DNA of 64,000 bases from Paracoccaceae bacterium (GCA_021296235.1 JAGWAS010000002.1:1-64000), one strand, 5' to 3'; shown: positions 45,634-55,298, counted from the first letter of the stretch. Translations and numbers: made by a program. Notes: generated by a model from the letters alone, not told the origin.

Positions 45634-48080
45634 GATTTCAACCGCCGATTGTCGGGGTCCCAAAGAGGTCCCTCAGGCTGAACCTCTGCACTGTACCGTT
45701 TGCCATAGATTTCAATTTCGACTTTGGTGCCGGCAATGGCAAGATCTGCCCGCAGCATGCCAAGCGCAATGGATTTATTCACCCGATACCCCCAACCTCC
45801 GGACGTGACTTCTCCGACCGGTCTGCCATCCTGCCAGATGGTTGCCATGTAGTGGGCATCATATTCGCCGACGTCCACGACCAGTGTCGACAACCGCCTT
45901 TTCGGGCCAATTTGTCGTTCGGAAAGCAGTGCCTGCTTTCCTGGAAATCCCTCGGCCTTGTCGAATCTGACAAACCTGTCGAGGCAGCTTTCAAGAAGCG
46001 AGTAGTCGGTCGACAAATCGCCCTTCCATGCCAAATAGCCCTTTTCGAGACGGAGGGAGTTGAGTGCCCACATCCCGAACGGGGTTGCCCCCGCTGCAAT
46101 GACGGCATCATGGATTTGTGGGATGGCCTCATTTGGCGCGTGTATTTCCCAACCGAGTTCGCCGGCATAGCTGACGCGTGCAAGCAACGATTGCCGACCG
46201 CAGACTTTGGTTTGCTGATGGCTGAGCCAAGACAATTCAAGGTCCGCTTCGGTGATGCCCGACAGAAGTTCCCGCGATGCGGGGCCGGTTACCAGAAGGG
46301 TTGAGCTGCCATTGGTTAGATCGGCAATTTGGATTCGTCCTTCCTTTGGCAATTGTTGCTGCAGGAGTTCATAATCGTGCCACTGCGCGGCGGAGGCGGT
46401 GATGAGGGTGAAGGAGTCCTCCTCGTGCCGCAATATCGACATCTCGCTCAGGACGCGGCCCTTTTTGGTGGGAAAATAGCCCAAATTCATGCGTTCGATT
46501 TGAGGGAGGTTTCCGGCAATCAGTGAGCGGAGCCAATTGGCTGCCCCCGGTCCAAAGACCGAAAATCTGGAAAAGCCCGGAAGCTCAAGCACACCGACAC
46601 TGTCCCTGACCGCAAGGCATTCTTCTCGAATCCGCGGTTCCCACGGTCCGCTGCGCGCCCATGTCATTGTCGGTTCCTCGGAGGTGTCGTCACCGTCCTT
46701 GGCAAACCAATTGGCCCGTTCCCAGCCGTTGTATGCGCCCATTTGTCCACCCAATGCCGTAATTCTGTCATGGATTGGCGATTGTTTTTTGTTTCTGCCG
46801 GCTGGCCATTCGTGCCACGGAAAGTGCATGGCATATTCGTGTCCATAGGTCTCCATCGCCTTCGCCAGGCAGTAGTCGCGGTCGGTGTGATCGGTAAATC
46901 GGCGCGGGTCGCAGGACCACATGTCCCATTCCGTCTGGCCTTCACACAGCCACTCCGCAAGAACCTTGCCCGCCCCGCCGGCCTGCGCGATGCCGAATGT
47001 AAAAACGCACGCTTCAAATGCGTTGGAAACACCGGGCATTGGACCCAAGAGCGGCATCCCGTCGGGGGCGTAGGGAATCGGTCCGTTGATAACTTTGGAG
47101 ACTCCAGCTTCACCAAGAATCGGCACCCTTGCCATCGCGTCCTCGACGTACCAATCAAGCCGCTCAAGATCGTCAGGATATAGTTGAAACGAGAAATCCT
47201 CGGGCATCGGATCATCCGGATCAACCCAGTGTGCCCTGCAGTTGCGTTCATAGGGTCCGAGGTTGAGGCCGAATTTCTCCTGCCTAAGGTAGTACGAAGT
47301 GTCCACATCCCGCAGTAGCGGAAGTTTGCCGCCTTGGGTCCTCGACCATTCTGCCAGCGCGGGAATTTCCTCGGTTATGATGTATTGGTGGCTCATCGCA
47401 ACCATGGGGACCGGCCTGCCGCCGAACGGTCTGAAGAACTCGCCGACCTGCTTGGCATAGTATCCTGCTGCATTGACCACGTACTCGCAGCGTATGTCTC
47501 CTTTTGGCGTTTGAATGGTCCATTCGCCGTTCTTTCTTGAGACACCTGTTGCCGGGCAAAACCGCAGGATGGTTGCACCGAGGTCGCGGGCGCCCTTGGC
47601 CAATGCTTGCGTCAACTGAGCCGGATCAATGTCACCATCGCAGGGATCATAGAGCGCACCCTTGAGATCCCGGACTTCAGTGAACGGGTGTTTGTCGCGA
47701 ATTTCGTTCGCTTGCAGGATGCCGATATCCATGCCCTGGTGGCGCCCCATTCCGGCGGCACGTTCAAATTCCTGCATCCTTTTCATCGAATGAGCCAAAC
47801 GAATGGACCCGGTTACGTGGTAGTTGATCGGATAATCCACTTCTGTGCCGAGAGAACGGTAGAGCTCGGTTGAATACCTCTGCAGGTTCATGATCGACCA
47901 ACTTGATGAAAACGTCGGAACATTTCCGGCGGCATGCCAAGTTGAGCCTGCAGTGAGTTCGTTTTTCTCAAGAAGAATGCAGTCGCTCCAGCCGGACTTG
48001 GCCAGATGGTAAAGAACCGAAACTCCCACAGCGCCGCCACCAATGATCACAACTCGAGCTGTTCTGAATGACTGTTCCAT
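45630..48080 (-). CDS. Second FAD-dependent dimethylglycine/sarcosine dehydrogenase-like protein with GcvT domain
   Basis: An 816-residue homologue with the same architecture: IIGGGAVGVSVLYHL (GxGxxG at 14-19), STWHAAG with flavin-histidine H49, then the GcvT-like half (LLVTGPASRELLSG, SYAGELGWEIHAPNEA). It is clearly diverged from the downstream copy, so the two probably act on different N-methyl substrates or in series. Coupled to it through an ATGA overlap. The choline/betaine degradation genes that usually feed this pathway are not in the window. Upstream region 48081-48397 should contain the promoter. Confidence 0.85.
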   Translation of the reverse strand: MEQSFRTARVVIIGGGAVGVSVLYHLAKSGWSDCILLEKNELTAGSTWHAAGNVPTFSSSWSIMNLQRYSTELYRSLGTEVDYPINYHVTGSIRLAHSMKRMQEFERAAGMGRHQGMDIGILQANEIRDKHPFTEVRDLKGALYDPCDGDIDPAQLTQALAKGARDLGATILRFCPATGVSRKNGEWTIQTPKGDIRCEYVVNAAGYYAKQVGEFFRPFGGRPVPMVAMSHQYIITEEIPALAEWSRTQGGKLPLLRDVDTSYYLRQEKFGLNLGPYERNCRAHWVDPDDPMPEDFSFQLYPDDLERLDWYVEDAMARVPILGEAGVSKVINGPIPYAPDGMPLLGPMPGVSNAFEACVFTFGIAQAGGAGKVLAEWLCEGQTEWDMWSCDPRRFTDHTDRDYCLAKAMETYGHEYAMHFPWHEWPAGRNKKQSPIHDRITALGGQMGAYNGWERANWFAKDGDDTSEEPTMTWARSGPWEPRIREECLAVRDSVGVLELPGFSRFSVFGPGAANWLRSLIAGNLPQIERMNLGYFPTKKGRVLSEMSILRHEEDSFTLITASAAQWHDYELLQQQLPKEGRIQIADLTNGSSTLLVTGPASRELLSGITEADLELSWLSHQQTKVCGRQSLLARVSYAGELGWEIHAPNEAIPQIHDAVIAAGATPFGMWALNSLRLEKGYLAWKGDLSTDYSLLESCLDRFVRFDKAEGFPGKQALLSERQIGPKRRLSTLVVDVGEYDAHYMATIWQDGRPVGEVTSGGWGYRVNKSIALGMLRADLAIAGTKVEIEIYGKRYSAEVQPEGPLWDPDNRRLKS

Positions 48081-48397
48081 GTTTCACCCTTGGGCATCGC
48101 TCACAGCATGATTCGGATTTCATGCGAATCGCATTCAAAAAGCTTGTTTGCTTACTTCGCAAGCCCGAACCGGCGCGACTCCCAAAATTATGTTTTGATG
48201 CGAAATCCAGTTGACTGCCTTTACCGCCGCCGGCTTGGCAGACGTGGCTCTCCCGCGCGCAAAAAAATCTGCCGGTTGGTTGTGCGATCAAATCAGAAGA
48301 CACCACTGCTGCACGGCAAAGTCCAAATTTATATCTTGCAAACATAGTCCAAGAGGCCTCAATTCGTCCTGAAAACGAAGCTCATGAATGTTGATCC
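48081..48397. other. Promoter region upstream of the two GcvT oxidoreductases
   Basis: 317 bases without a gene. On the minus strand a GCGGGAGAGCC segment (plus 48246-48256) recalls the start of a glycine riboswitch, but the rest of that motif is absent. A weak stem GCTTG/CAAGC is visible at about 48140-48167. Nothing else stands out. Confidence 0.3.
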
Positions 48398-49795
48398 CTA
48401 AACCTGCTTGGGGCCGATCATGGTTTCAGGGCGGACTATCCGGTCGAATGTCTCTTCATCGACCAGTCCAAGCCTGGATGCCTCCTGCCGCAGGTTCGTG
48501 CCGTTGAGGTGAGCGGCCTTGGCCACCCGAGCCGCATCGTCGTAACCAATCTTTGGAGCCAACGCCGTAACCAGCATAAGCGATTCATGCAGCAGGCGAT
48601 CAATGCGTTGCTTGTTTGCCCTAATTCCCGCGACACAGTTTAAATTGAATGCGGACACGGAATCGCTCAACAGCTGCACGGACTGAAGGACATTGTAGAC
48701 AATCATTGGCTTGTAGACGTTCAATTCGAAATGGCCCTGGCTTCCGGCAAAGCCGACAGCCGCGTCATTGCCCATGACATGGGCACAGACCTGGGTCAGG
48801 GCCTCGGTCTGGGTCGGATTGACTTTTCCGGGCATAATTGACGATCCCGGTTCATTTTCAGGCAGGGAAAGTTCGCCAAGTCCGCAGCGCGGGCCTGAGG
48901 CAAGGAACCGGATGTCGTTGGCAATCTTGTGGAGTGACGCGGCAACGGTTTTGAGGGCACCGGACATTTCGACCATCGCATCATGTGCAGCGATCGCCTC
49001 GAACTTGTTTTCGGCACTGGTGAAAGGAAGCCCTGTGAGTTCGGCGATTCTTGCTGAAACCGCTTCGGCCCAACCCACCCGAGAGTTCAGGCCCGTTCCC
49101 ACCGCCGTCCCGCCTTGGGCAAGTGGGTAGATGTTGCCAAGAGCTGCCCTGATCCTCAATCCCGCCAATTCGACCTGCCTCGCATATCCGGAGAATTCTT
49201 GGCCAAGCGTAAGGGGAGTGGCGTCCTGTGTATGGGTGCGCCCGATTTTGATGATGTCGGCGAACTCCTCGACCCTCAACATTAGTTCGCGCTGCAGTGA
49301 ATCCAAGGCTGGGATCAGCAGGTCGGTGGCGCTCGTTGCGACCGCGATGTGCATTGCAGTCGGAAATGTGTCGTTGGATGATTGGCAAAGGTTGACATGA
49401 TCGTTGGGGTGCACGGGGCTCTTTGAACCAAGCTCCCCACCAAGCCTTTCGATTGCCCGATTGGCAATTACCTCGTTTGCATTCATGTTTGATTGGGTCC
49501 CCGAACCGGTTTGCCAAACCGACAGAGGGAAGTGATCGTCCAATTCGCCCCTCATCACCTCGCCGGCGCTATCGGCGACAGCTCTTCCGACATTGTCATC
49601 CAAAAGCCCAAATTCGACATTCGTGAGTGCGCAGGCACGTTTGATGGTACCCAATGCCCGAATGATCGCCACGGGCTGTGTTTCCCAACCGATCGCGAAG
49701 TTCTGCAAAGAACGCTGGGTTTGTGCGCCCCAATACTTGTCGGCAGGAACTTCCAATTGGCCAAAGCTGTCGGACTCAATCCTGAATTCGGTCAT
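48398..49795 (-). CDS. fumC: Class II fumarate hydratase
   Basis: A 465-residue iron-independent fumarase of the TCA cycle. Signatures: [53 protein letters not shown] and the superfamily motif [14 protein letters not shown] 49795 follows GAGGA; a TTG four codons earlier is less likely. Next to sspB-tmRNA-gloA, a familiar alphaproteobacterial neighbourhood. Confidence 0.97.
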   Translation of the reverse strand: MTEFRIESDSFGQLEVPADKYWGAQTQRSLQNFAIGWETQPVAIIRALGTIKRACALTNVEFGLLDDNVGRAVADSAGEVMRGELDDHFPLSVWQTGSGTQSNMNANEVIANRAIERLGGELGSKSPVHPNDHVNLCQSSNDTFPTAMHIAVATSATDLLIPALDSLQRELMLRVEEFADIIKIGRTHTQDATPLTLGQEFSGYARQVELAGLRIRAALGNIYPLAQGGTAVGTGLNSRVGWAEAVSARIAELTGLPFTSAENKFEAIAAHDAMVEMSGALKTVAASLHKIANDIRFLASGPRCGLGELSLPENEPGSSIMPGKVNPTQTEALTQVCAHVMGNDAAVGFAGSQGHFELNVYKPMIVYNVLQSVQLLSDSVSAFNLNCVAGIRANKQRIDRLLHESLMLVTALAPKIGYDDAARVAKAAHLNGTNLRQEASRLGLVDEETFDRIVRPETMIGPKQV

Positions 49796-49905
49796 GTCTG
49801 TCCTCAATTCTCTTCAATTTCGATTGTTTGACGGAGCAATGCACCTAGAAGACCCGCCTTGCCGATCTCCGCCTGGCATCCCGATCAAATCGGGCTGCGG
49901 TTCAC

Positions 49906-50391
49906 CTATTTGGGTTTGTTTCGGAATTTGTCGAGGCTGACGACAGTTGCCAACTCGCCCCCGGATTCTTCCTGCGGTGTCTCTTCGAATTTGGACTCGT
50001 CGCCGGATTTATCTGCGGAACCGGCTTCAACCTCCGGATTCCTGAGATCGGGAAAGGTCAGGTTGAATTTCGCTGAGGGATCCGAAAATGACCTGATTGC
50101 GCTGACGGGCACATAGATGTTTTCGGGCCTGTCGTTGAAGCTCAAGGTAACCGCAAAGCCGTCCTTTTCGGTTTTCAGATCTTCGAACTGATGTTGAAGG
50201 ACGATTGTCATGGAAGATGGATATCGTTTCATCAATCTTGGAGGAAGCCGAACATCCTGATGGTCGGTGGAGAACTCAATGACGAAGTGGTTTTCACGCG
50301 GCAAGCCGTGCTGCTCGACCTGCGACAGCACGCTTATGACAACCTGTTGCATCGAATTGATCATTATTCGTCCGTAATCGATCAAATTCAT
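49906..50391 (-). CDS. sspB: SspB-type ClpXP adaptor
   Basis: A 161-residue alphaproteobacterial SspB. The core domain has ENHFVIEFSTDHQDVRLPPRLMKRYPSSMTIVLQHQF and FNDRPENIYVPVSAIRSFSDPS, the substrate-binding fold; a flexible acidic linker ends in LATVVSLDKFRNKPK, the ClpX-binding tail. It delivers tmRNA-tagged proteins to ClpXP. It sits immediately downstream of the tmRNA gene on the same strand, an arrangement that places the tag and its reader side by side. ATG 50391 is preferred over a GTG at 50406. Confidence 0.9.
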   Translation of the reverse strand: MNLIDYGRIMINSMQQVVISVLSQVEQHGLPRENHFVIEFSTDHQDVRLPPRLMKRYPSSMTIVLQHQFEDLKTEKDGFAVTLSFNDRPENIYVPVSAIRSFSDPSAKFNLTFPDLRNPEVEAGSADKSGDESKFEETPQEESGGELATVVSLDKFRNKPK

Positions 50392-50439
50392 GCGAATCAC
50401 CAGCACTGTCCAGATTGACGCAAGACAGTAAATTATGAT

Positions 50440-50780
50440 GTCGGGATGGGGAAGGCAAACCGCAGGCTTCTGTTGCCAGGTGCCTGCAAACCCCGCCGAC
50501 GCTTGCTAGGGCGCCGGACTAAAGTTCGGTTCGCTCGGCACTGCTACGCAGCGAGAGCCACCGAAGCACGATTGTCGTTGGCAATTGTGCCCTTTGGACC
50601 GATAACGGCGGTACCCCACCGAGCGAAAGCTGCCACCTTTACGCGTTCGTCGATCCTGTTTCGGCCCCGTATTGTTCCAACGAAACAAATTCGTTCAATA
50701 TGGTGGAGCCGCCGGGTACCGCCCCCGGGTCCGATCCGTTTATTGCGTGCGCCTTTATCGCCATAGTTCCTGATGGAACA
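50440..50780 (-). ncRNA. ssrA: Two-piece permuted tmRNA (alphaproteobacterial type)
   Basis: Read on the minus strand: the acceptor piece comes first and ends CGGCTCC-A-CCA at 50701; a short spacer follows (50700-50669); then the coding piece opens GGGGCCGAAACAGGATCGACG at 50668. CGGCTCC pairs with GGGGCCG including a G3-U70 wobble, the alanyl-tRNA synthetase identity pair. The reading frame at 50582-50546 encodes the tag ANDNRASVALAA and stops at TAG. The hairpin GCAGGC/GCCTGC near 50462-50486 belongs to the 3' pseudoknot region. tmRNA rescues stalled ribosomes, and SspB is next door. Ends are estimated, not mapped. Confidence 0.93.
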
Positions 50781-50785
50781 TGGAC

Positions 50786-50814
50786 AATCTGGCTCCGAAC
50801 AGACCAGCTGTCAA
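50786..50814 (-). promoter_or_regulatory. Candidate tmRNA promoter
   Basis: On the minus strand TTGACA (50814-50809), a perfect -35 element, is followed after 17 bases by CAGATT (50791-50786), a weak -10. Transcription would start just before the acceptor piece of tmRNA, near a small GTTCC/GGAAC hairpin at about 50779-50766. Confidence 0.5.
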
Positions 50815-50883
50815 CCCCAACCGCCGAATTCGGAGCGGTATTTCACCAACTGTTGCGCTGTTGCCGAAATCCAGCGATCGCAC

Positions 50884-51312
50884 CTACCAGTGCCCGGTGT
50901 TGCCCATGCTGGCCCACGGTTCCTGCTGCGGTAACGCCGCACCCCGTTGAAGCAGTTCAATCGACACATTGTCCGGCGATCGGACAAATGCCATGTGACC
51001 GTCCCGGGGAGGACGATTGATCACGATCCCATTGTCACTGAGCATGGCGCAAGTTTCGTAGATGTTGTCGACCTCATAGGCCAAATGACCGAAATGTCGG
51101 CTGTCGGACGGCAAACCCTCGTCACCATCCCAATTGTATGTGAGCTCAAGAGGGCACTCCGGTTGGTTGGGAGGTGCCAGGAAAACTAGGGTGAACCGAC
51201 CCCCCTCGTTGTCTGTACGGCGAATTTCCTGGAGTCCAAGAAGCTCAAAGAACGCAATTGACCTCTCAAGGTCGCGCACACGAACCATCGTGTGCAGATA
51301 CTTCAATCCCAT
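50884..51312 (-). CDS. gloA: Lactoylglutathione lyase (glyoxalase I)
   Basis: A 142-residue VOC-fold enzyme that converts the methylglyoxal-glutathione adduct to lactoylglutathione. Metal ligands are recognisable: H in YLHTMVRVRD, E in LELTYNWD, H in FGHLAYEVDNIY and E in VSIELLQRG. Typical length. It is divergent from thyX and upstream of the tmRNA gene. Confidence 0.94.
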   Translation of the reverse strand: MGLKYLHTMVRVRDLERSIAFFELLGLQEIRRTDNEGGRFTLVFLAPPNQPECPLELTYNWDGDEGLPSDSRHFGHLAYEVDNIYETCAMLSDNGIVINRPPRDGHMAFVRSPDNVSIELLQRGAALPQQEPWASMGNTGHW

Positions 51313-51619
51313 GTCATATCACCTGAAATGTTCAATGAATCTGCATGGCACGGGGAGCAGGAGCCAATTCTGCAATATCCGAACCATGGCACAAGCATAG
51401 CAAATCGGGCAGGCACTGGCAAAACTGATTGCCGGAGATCTCGGCTCGGCGATGAGTGTGCCACGACAATGCCTGAAGGGGTGTCAGGGACTTCAGCCTC
51501 CAGCCGGAGCATGATGCCAATTTGCAGGAACCGATTTGAATTTGGTGGAGGAACTCAATTTAATGGTGCAGGGCACTCATGTGCCTGTAGAGTTTAAATT
51601 GCACTTTGGATTGGGAAAC
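51313..51619. other. Divergent region between gloA and thyX
   Basis: 307 bases. A hairpin GGCAC-TCAT-GTGCC (51568-51581) lies in the thyX leader. The thyX frame stays open to 51536 with GGAGGA before an in-frame ATG at 51563, so a longer ThyX cannot be excluded. Nothing else coding is visible. Confidence 0.35.
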
Positions 51620-52531
51620 ATGTCGATCGCACATGAGATTGAAGAAACGGGCGAAACTCTGAATGCCGCCGAAAGCCGGACCGGACGTGCCGTGAGCAGC
51701 GGAATGGAGGCAATCCTGAACGTTCCAATCAAGATATTGGATCACGGATTCGTCCGGGTTGTCGACTACCTTGGCAATGATTCCGCGATCGTTCAGGCGG
51801 CAAGGGTCTCCTATGGCGCCGGGACCAAGAAGGCACGTGAAGATGAAGGGCTGATCCGCTACCTAATGCGGCACCGGCACACGACCCCATTTGAAATGTG
51901 CGAGGCAAAGTTCCATGTCAAACTTCCGATGTTTGTTGCCAGGCAATGGATTCGGCACCGAACCGCAAACGTCAACGAATATTCGGCAAGATATTCCATC
52001 CTCGATCGGGAATTCTACATTCCGGAGCGCGAACACCTTGCGGCACAATCCGCGCTCAACGCGCAGGGAAGGGAGGAGCCATTGCCAACGGATGAGGCAA
52101 ACCGGGTTCTTGGCATACTGCAAACGGACAGTGCGGTTGCCTATGATCACTACGAACAAATGCTGTCTCAGGATGGACAGCGCGGTTTGGCGCGGGAACT
52201 CGCCCGCATGAACCTGCCTTCAAACATTTACACCCAGTGGTACTGGAAAACGGATCTGCACAATCTGCTTCGGTTTATTTCGCTGAGGGCAGATTCACAT
52301 GCCCAATACGAAATTCGGGCCTATGCCGAAGCGATTGGTCAAATCGTCAAGGATTGGGTGCCGATGGCATGGCGTGCATTTGAGGAATATGACCTTGGCG
52401 GAGCGCATTTGTCGAAGTCCCAGCTCCAGTGCGTTCGCAGGATGCTTCAAGGTGAGAACGTATCCCTTGAATCCGCAGGGATGTCGCGCCGGGAATGGCA
52501 GGAGCTTCAGTCCATGATTTCCGGCGCATAG
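51620..52531 (+). CDS. thyX: FAD-dependent thymidylate synthase
   Basis: A 303-residue ThyX that methylates dUMP to dTMP using methylene-THF, NADPH and FAD. The signature RHRx7S is R112-H113-R114 to S122 ([11 protein letters not shown]). Other conserved parts: [17 protein letters not shown] and [17 protein letters not shown] use ATG 51620 (GGGA five bases before), which gives the N-terminus length seen in relatives. No thyA is in the window. Confidence 0.94.
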   Translation: MSIAHEIEETGETLNAAESRTGRAVSSGMEAILNVPIKILDHGFVRVVDYLGNDSAIVQAARVSYGAGTKKAREDEGLIRYLMRHRHTTPFEMCEAKFHVKLPMFVARQWIRHRTANVNEYSARYSILDREFYIPEREHLAAQSALNAQGREEPLPTDEANRVLGILQTDSAVAYDHYEQMLSQDGQRGLARELARMNLPSNIYTQWYWKTDLHNLLRFISLRADSHAQYEIRAYAEAIGQIVKDWVPMAWRAFEEYDLGGAHLSKSQLQCVRRMLQGENVSLESAGMSRREWQELQSMISGA

Positions 52532-52553
52532 CCCCATTCGGCACCTCTTGCCA

Positions 52554-53117
52554 TCAATTTGACCTGCCGACGCCACCGATTGCGGGAAGGAAGCGATCAA
52601 GCGATATTGGACCTGCTCCCTTCAAAAGGATGATCAGGAACAGGAACATCCAGAAGCTTCGCTGATCCAGGATCAGGGAGCCTGATGCCGAATCAAACCA
52701 AGCGCCAAGATCCTTGCCTCCAACCCCGTGGCCGTAGATGTCGACAATGCTCTGCACGACAACAAAGGCAATCATTCCAAGGGCGGCCAGCCGGGTCAGA
52801 AACCCGACTATTATCAGCAGCGGCAACAGCAATTCCCCCCAAGTTCCGGCAATGACCACCAGGGTGTGCAGAATGCTCAATTGGGATTGATCGTAGCCAA
52901 CTGCTTCCATTGCTTTCGGGAAGATTTGAACATAGGCGCCCGGAGTCGGGTTGATGAACCCGAACAAGCCGTCGCCGAGCTTTACTGCGGCAGACCGCCA
53001 AAAGTAAACAAGCAGAACTCCGGCAAATACAAGACGGGCAAGCGTTGGCACCAACCATGCCGAACTTCGCACATCAACTGCTTCAAGAAATTGATTGAAC
53101 ATTCTGATGAGAAACAT
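52554..53117 (-). CDS. DoxX-family membrane protein of the bufferin operon
   Basis: A 187-residue protein with four predicted membrane helices (roughly 25-45, 80-100, 105-125 and 155-175) and the DoxX pattern LARLVFAGVLLVYFWRSAA, ELLLPLLIIVGFLTRLAALGMI. DoxX proteins often close bufferin-type operons; here the gene follows the partner-protein gene by 48 bases on the same strand. Its task is unknown; electron transfer or export is suggested for relatives. Confidence 0.82.
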   Translation of the reverse strand: MFLIRMFNQFLEAVDVRSSAWLVPTLARLVFAGVLLVYFWRSAAVKLGDGLFGFINPTPGAYVQIFPKAMEAVGYDQSQLSILHTLVVIAGTWGELLLPLLIIVGFLTRLAALGMIAFVVVQSIVDIYGHGVGGKDLGAWFDSASGSLILDQRSFWMFLFLIILLKGAGPISLDRFLPAIGGVGRSN

Positions 53118-53165
53118 CTTAATTCTCCAATTCTTCGCCGCAAACCTGGGAATTCAGCCAGCGGT

Positions 53166-53939
53166 TCATTGTCGTCCCTCTACCGGTGCATGTGCACCGT
53201 TCCTAATCTCAGTTATCGCACCGTAACGAACCAGAAGTGACAGCGTTTCGTCAAGCCGCACCTCACCGCACTCGGCATTTGCATGGCCAAAAGCATCCAA
53301 CAGCGATGCACCCGACAAAAGCATCTGTAGGATTTCGTAGCCGCCCGAGGGCAAAACGACAGGTTCCGGGTCGAATTCCCGTCTGGCTATCAGGACATCC
53401 TCCGCACCGTATGACGGTTTGGGGCCGCCAACGGCGTTTGCCCGCCAGATGCTGCAGATGGGATGATCCGATCGCAGCAACCTTATGGAAGGCGCCATAA
53501 GAAGCTGTGTTTGAGAAAGTTTCTCCGGGGGCAGGCTTGCGATGAATTCCGCCGAAACCGGCTTTGCATCGGCCTCATGGTAGGATTCTCGGACAAGTTG
53601 TTCAAGGCGAGCCACATCAGGAAGATAGGGAAGGTGGGCCACCGGTGGAAAACTCAGCAGGAATTCCGGCATGTCCTTGCCGAAGTGTGACAATACCGGC
53701 GATGTCGGGGGAAAGCGTCTAACGAAGACGCCAGCCATGGCCATAAAAAACTCATCTCCGAGCAATTTCCTGATGACCGGAAAAGATGATTCCAGCGCCT
53801 CGATCAGCCCAACCACAACATTGTTTCGATAAACCGAAAACCGCCCGGTCGCCTGTCTTGATTTGTTCACCAAACCAGGTGGAACGGGGCGTTCCGGATC
53901 CAGAACCGCAGAAATGAATCCGGCCTGTCGGGCCGTCAT
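53166..53939 (-). CDS. bufC: DUF2063 partner protein of the bufferin biosynthesis pair
   Basis: A 257-residue protein whose N-terminal half is a DUF2063 domain: RFSVYRNNVVVGLIEALESSFPVIRKLLGDEFF and LPYLPDVARLEQLVRESYHEADA are strongly typical. Proteins of this family bind the precursor peptide and act with the DUF692 enzyme. ATG 53939 overlaps the stop of bufB (ATGA), so they are coupled; the open frame runs further upstream to 54083 but lies within bufB. Confidence 0.85.
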   Translation of the reverse strand: MTARQAGFISAVLDPERPVPPGLVNKSRQATGRFSVYRNNVVVGLIEALESSFPVIRKLLGDEFFMAMAGVFVRRFPPTSPVLSHFGKDMPEFLLSFPPVAHLPYLPDVARLEQLVRESYHEADAKPVSAEFIASLPPEKLSQTQLLMAPSIRLLRSDHPICSIWRANAVGGPKPSYGAEDVLIARREFDPEPVVLPSGGYEILQMLLSGASLLDAFGHANAECGEVRLDETLSLLVRYGAITEIRNGAHAPVEGRQ

Positions 53940-54802
53940 GAGGTGCGGACCTGTCCGGTCATGACACGACTTGCCCTGGCGGCTTCGGCAGAAAGCACCG
54001 ACCAGTCCGGAACATCGTTGTCCCACTCTATCAGCGTGGGCAAGGGGCCCGCGATATCGATCGCCCGAGCGTAAAGTTCCCACACCGGATCCGCCACCGC
54101 AGCCGCGTGATTGTCGATCAACAGCGTGGCCCCCTCGGGATCTTGGTCTTCTTCATGGCCTCCAAGATGAATCTCGCCGACGCGATCGAAGGGAAAACTG
54201 TCAATGTAATCAGCAGGATCAAACAGCATGTTTGTTGACGACACATGGACGTTGTTGATGTCCAGCAATAATCCACAACCGGTGCGTTCGGAGATTCCGG
54301 AAATGAATTCCAATTCATCCAGTGTACTTTCCTCAAACCCGAAATAGGTTGATGGGTTTTCAAGCAACATCGGCCTTCCAAGCGCTTCCTGCACCTGATC
54401 GACATGACGGCAGACCCTTGCCAAAGAGTCTTCGGTGTAGGGAAGCGGCAGCAGGTCATTGAAGTATTTGCCGTCATGGGTCGACCAAGCCAGATGCTCA
54501 GAAAACGAAGCGGGCTCAAGCCATTCCAGCAAATTCCGCAACCGGTCGAGATGATGTTCGTCCGGATCCTCCTCGCCGCCGATTGACAGTCCAACGCCGT
54601 GACAGGAAATTGGAAAATTCTCTCGCAATCGTCGAAGCTGAGCGATGGGACGGCCACCTTTGCCCATGTAGTTCTCGGCATGGATTTCAAGCCAAGCAAC
54701 ATCCCCGGGAGATTCCAGAATCTCCCGGAAATGTTGTTCCTTGTAGCCCACTCCCGCCGAGGCGGGCAGCTCGCAAGCGTCCGATTCCGGATGGCTTTGC
54801 AC
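53936..54802 (-). CDS. bufB: MNIO-family (DUF692) enzyme that modifies the bufferin precursor
   Basis: A 288-residue TIM-barrel multinuclear non-heme iron oxidative enzyme. Family motifs appear in order: WLEIHAENYMG, CHGVGLSIGG, FSEHLAWS, LLENPSTYFGF, LLLDINNVHVSS, GEIHLGGHEED and LIEWDNDVP; the His, Glu and Asp residues in them form the iron site. Known relatives turn precursor cysteines into thiooxazole or related rings. The substrate is the small cysteine-bearing protein encoded 43 bases upstream. Coupled to bufC downstream. Confidence 0.9.
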   Translation of the reverse strand: MQSHPESDACELPASAGVGYKEQHFREILESPGDVAWLEIHAENYMGKGGRPIAQLRRLRENFPISCHGVGLSIGGEEDPDEHHLDRLRNLLEWLEPASFSEHLAWSTHDGKYFNDLLPLPYTEDSLARVCRHVDQVQEALGRPMLLENPSTYFGFEESTLDELEFISGISERTGCGLLLDINNVHVSSTNMLFDPADYIDSFPFDRVGEIHLGGHEEDQDPEGATLLIDNHAAAVADPVWELYARAIDIAGPLPTLIEWDNDVPDWSVLSAEAARASRVMTGQVRTS

Positions 54803-54845
54803 TTGTTATGGGCGCAAGATTTCGGTCTGCGGTGGTTGCCCGTTG

Positions 54846-55133
54846 TCAGGCGGGGAGATCACGCTCCAGGGGCTCAAGTGATCCCATCCTCTCGTCCGGC
54901 AGTTCGATTTCGGCGCAGGTGCCTGCAGGAACCAGCGTCCAGGCGTTGCCCTGATAATCAACCGTGGACGATCCGGCGCAAGTGGTGCCTGGACCGGCGG
55001 CACAGTCATTCTCTCCTGCCAGCGACACGCCGTAGCATTTTTCGTTTTCGGCTGCGCCTGCCGGCAGGGAGCCGACCGCAAAGGCGGCGGCGACAGCTCC
55101 GGCAATCGCAATTGCATTCCTGTTCAATGACAT
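54846..55133 (-). CDS. bufA: Bufferin-type precursor (DUF2282), exported cysteine peptide
   Basis: A 95-residue precursor with a signal peptide ([21 protein letters not shown]...SLPAGAA) and a mature part with four cysteines: C33 in NEKCYGV, C44 in ENDCAAG, C52 in GTTCAGSS and C73 in PAGTCAEI. The block EKCYGV...NDC...TTC, then DYQGNAW, is the hallmark of the BufA1 group. After modification by BufB and export, such peptides bind copper and protect cells. ATG 55133 has AGGAG eight bases before it. First gene of the operon; the upstream 240 bases are shared with a divergent Lrp-type regulator. Confidence 0.9.
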   Translation of the reverse strand: MSLNRNAIAIAGAVAAAFAVGSLPAGAAENEKCYGVSLAGENDCAAGPGTTCAGSSTVDYQGNAWTLVPAGTCAEIELPDERMGSLEPLERDLPA

Positions 55134-55298
55134 GATTGATACTCCTGTTGTGTGGTCGGCCGGTTGCCGAACAGGTAAGAGATTGCATTGGTCAAAGGCG
55201 CAAGGCAAGAAGGTGAAACCGGAATTAATGCACTGTAACCGAATTGTGATGGTGGCTTGTGTGGTTCAAGATTTAGCTGTGCCGTGAAAGTGCGTGAC

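Noticed and set aside
48246..48256. GGGAGAGCC upstream of the GcvT oxidoreductases as a glycine riboswitch
   Set aside because: The expected GCCGAAGG and CTCTCAGG parts of the aptamer are missing on both strands of this gap.
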